Positions 5,163-6,388 of a stretch of DNA of 6,388 bases are shown piece after piece; position 1 is the first letter of the stretch, and every line of letters starts with the position of its first letter. The DNA lies in contig WGSL01000091.1 in the NCBI GenBank assembly GCA_014871665.1, positions 1-6,388 on the forward strand, in the 5' to 3' direction. The stretch comes from Collinsella sp. Its GTDB lineage: Bacteria; Actinomycetota; Coriobacteriia; Coriobacteriales; Coriobacteriaceae. The notes under the pieces are model-generated. The model had not been told where the DNA came from and searched no databases. It saw only the letters and a program-made list of their open reading frames with translations. A program made the translations under genes and the position numbers.

Positions 5163-6176
5163 ATGAACGACATTCTCGCAAGAAGAGCAAGACGAGCAAC
5201 TGTGGGCATCGCCCTTTCCGCGGCACTTGTCGCGGGAATCGCCCCCGTAACGGCGATCGCGGCAGAAACCAGCGCCCCCACCGGTGCAGTTGCCTTGCAG
5301 ACGGAAGACGCGGCCGCCGCAAAAGAAAAAGCGTATGCAGCCATGCAGGAAGCGCTCAAAACCCTCGAGGCCGCAAAAGACGCCGCAAGTCCCGAGAAAA
5401 TTGCGGAAATCGATGATGACATTGCCGCATTTCAAGAACTCTACGACATGGTGGTGGCGGAAGCCGCCAAACGGAGGGAACCCCTTCCCGCCATGCAAGC
5501 GAACGTCGATGCAGCCCAAGCCAAATACGATGAGGCCCACAACCGGACAAGCGGCCTTCAGGCAGAATTAGATAAGGCACTTGAAGCACTCGGCGGCGAG
5601 GAGCCCAGCACAGCTATTAAGGAGCATATTAAGCAGTTGCGCATGGAGATCATGACGGCAGAAAGGCGAGAAGAATCTTGTGAAGATGATCTTCACCGCT
5701 ACCAACGCCGGCTCGAAAGCCAGGAAAAACAGGTTCAGTATTTCGAAAGTGAGGCAAAGGAAGCTAAAGCCCACATCGACGAGGACATAGCCAAGCGAAA
5801 TGCGCTCCTCGGCGATTTGGAAAAGGCACAAGCGGCCTATGACGACGCCTGCAAGGCATACGAAGAGGCAAAGGCCGCGGCAGACAAGGCCACCTCGCCC
5901 GAGATAACGAAACCGACCGAGACGACGCCTCCCTCCGGCTCAACGCAACCCGCCGAGGCGACACCGCCCGCCAGCTCGCCTGCAACCGGCAAAGACGCCC
6001 TACCAAGCTCCACCAAGCAGGCGAACTCGAGCAGCGGCAAGCAAGCAAATACGACCGCCGGCAAGCTCGCGAACACGGGCGACACAGCACCGAGCGCAAT
6101 AGCACTCGCAGGAATCGCCGCCATGGGACTCGGAATAACCGCCACAGCCACACGCCGCATCAAGAACTCAAAATAG
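5163..6176 (+). CDS. Sortase-anchored coiled-coil surface protein (LANTG)
   Basis: This 337-aa protein is probably secreted and linked to the cell wall. Residues 1-34 are a signal peptide: a basic start with several Arg, a hydrophobic core, and a probable cut after AIAA. Residues about 48-145 and 150-243 are strongly helical and charged (Ala, Glu, Lys, Gln rich), with a break near EALGGEEPST (141-150), consistent with a long two-segment coiled coil. Residues about 244-284 are a Pro/Thr/Ser wall-spanning linker. Three 8-residue repeats follow (285-308: KQANSSSG, KQANTTAG, KLANTGDT). The last contains the sortase motif LANTG (302-306), followed by a hydrophobic helix (about 310-329) and the basic tail RRIKNSK. 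LANTG, rather than LPXTG, resembles the LAXTG motifs of Actinomycetota class E sortases; this is inference. Cys173 and Cys230 are the only cysteines and both lie in the second helix region. GAGGTG (5152-5157) supports the ATG start. Ligand and function are unknown, and no sortase gene lies in the window. Confidence 0.88.
   Translation: MNDILARRARRATVGIALSAALVAGIAPVTAIAAETSAPTGAVALQTEDAAAAKEKAYAAMQEALKTLEAAKDAASPEKIAEIDDDIAAFQELYDMVVAEAAKRREPLPAMQANVDAAQAKYDEAHNRTSGLQAELDKALEALGGEEPSTAIKEHIKQLRMEIMTAERREESCEDDLHRYQRRLESQEKQVQYFESEAKEAKAHIDEDIAKRNALLGDLEKAQAAYDDACKAYEEAKAAADKATSPEITKPTETTPPSGSTQPAEATPPASSPATGKDALPSSTKQANSSSGKQANTTAGKLANTGDTAPSAIALAGIAAMGLGITATATRRIKNSK
6015..6086 (+). repeat. 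Three 24-bp in-frame repeats ending in the sorting signal
   Basis: Units at 6015-6038, 6039-6062 and 6063-6086 encode KQANSSSG, KQANTTAG and KLANTGDT. The codons differ (for example AAG CAG GCG versus AAG CAA GCA), so the similarity is stronger in protein than in DNA and the duplication is not recent. Confidence 0.65.
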
Positions 6177-6219
6177 CCGACAGAGCATTCTGCCTTCACC
6201 AATCCACAAGCCCAGAGAC

Positions 6220-6262
6220 AAAAAGAGGCTCGTTTCCCCAACCTAGGGAAACGAGCCTCTTT
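6220..6262. terminator. Long bidirectional terminator hairpin
   Basis: A perfect 17-bp stem joins 6222-6238 (AAAGAGGCTCGTTTCCC) to 6246-6262 around a 7-nt loop. It lies about 45 bp after the surface-protein stop codon. The plus-strand T-run is only TTT (6260-6262), whereas the minus strand reads five Ts (6224-6220). It may therefore also end a minus-strand transcript entering from the right. Confidence 0.85.
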
Positions 6263-6336
6263 AACTGCAAAAATTCAAGCAACAGCACCGCCGCCTCTTG
6301 AACCACGTAGCCATCAATGCCCAGACACCAAACGGC

Positions 6337-6387
6337 TTATAGGACAAAATGTGTGTCCACGTTGGGGGCATCGGCGCAGGTCGATGC
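6337..6387 (-). CDS. Possible 3' end of a minus-strand gene entering from the right (weak)
   Basis: One minus-strand frame is open from the window edge to TAA (6339-6337), giving about 16 residues ending in NVDTHFVL. It faces the terminator at 6220-6262, whose T-run suits minus-strand transcription. Another minus frame stays open to TAA at 6263-6261. The stretch is short and contains two inverted repeats, so it may equally be intergenic. The product is not recognised. Confidence 0.15.
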   Translation of the reverse strand, partial: ASTCADAPNVDTHFVL

Positions 6388-6388
6388 C
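6342..6388. repeat. Two inverted repeats at the right edge
   Basis: GGACA (6342-6346) and TGTCC (6354-6358) form one small inverted repeat. GGCATCG (6367-6373) and CGATGCC (6382-6388) form a perfect 7-bp stem around 8 nt, and it reaches the last base, so it may extend beyond the window. No T-run is associated within the window. Confidence 0.4.

Noticed and set aside
5112..5540. Minus-strand frame of 142 codons antisense to the surface-protein gene
   Set aside because: It is rich in Cys, Gly and Phe with no domain and overlaps a gene with a clear signal peptide and sorting signal.
1..6388. Mobile element or phage-defence system
   Set aside because: No transposase, integrase, nuclease, helicase, toxin-antitoxin or target-site duplication was seen. 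The genes are ordinary transport, redox and surface functions.

Overview
The window looks like high-GC chromosomal DNA from a gut Actinomycetota of the Coriobacteriia type, most plausibly Collinsella or a close relative. This is inferred from GC-rich third codon positions, a LANTG-type sortase signal, compact minus-strand genes and hairpin-rich intergenic spacers. It was not established by any search.

Layout, left to right. Positions 1-569 hold no convincing gene. There is a perfect 9-bp hairpin with flanking complementarity (18-53), a plus-strand terminator for something left of the window (153-176), a striking non-coding array with an exact 62-bp period (183-387), and the minus-strand terminator (496-526) of the next gene. 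A flavodoxin-fold protein resembling BilS lies on the minus strand (570-1121). Its promoter region (about 1150-1216) carries a perfect TTAGTACTAA palindrome, and the spacer also holds the hairpin that follows the ABC operon.

Positions 1233-4949 (minus strand) are a two-gene operon for a heterodimeric ABC exporter. The first gene (3093-4949) carries a degenerate ATPase site: Asp replaces the Walker B Glu and Gln replaces the switch His, while its signature is canonical. The second gene (1233-3092) has intact catalytic residues but a non-canonical FSQGQ signature. Across the dimer interface this gives one competent and one degenerate ATP site, as in TM287/288, LmrCD and BmrCD. The stop codon of the first gene directly abuts the start codon of the second.

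A 213-bp divergent spacer (4950-5162) holds promoter candidates for both directions. To its right is a plus-strand gene (5163-6176) for a secreted, coiled-coil, sortase-anchored surface protein whose LANTG motif lies in the last of three 8-residue repeats. A 17-bp hairpin terminator (6220-6262) follows. The remaining 126 bp hold hairpins and perhaps the end of a minus-strand gene running off the window.

The exporter pair is the only clear functional unit. The flavodoxin and surface-protein genes look like independent transcription units. No cas genes, transposase, tRNA, rRNA or recognisable defence system was seen. The most unusual structure is the 62-bp alternating inverted-repeat array.
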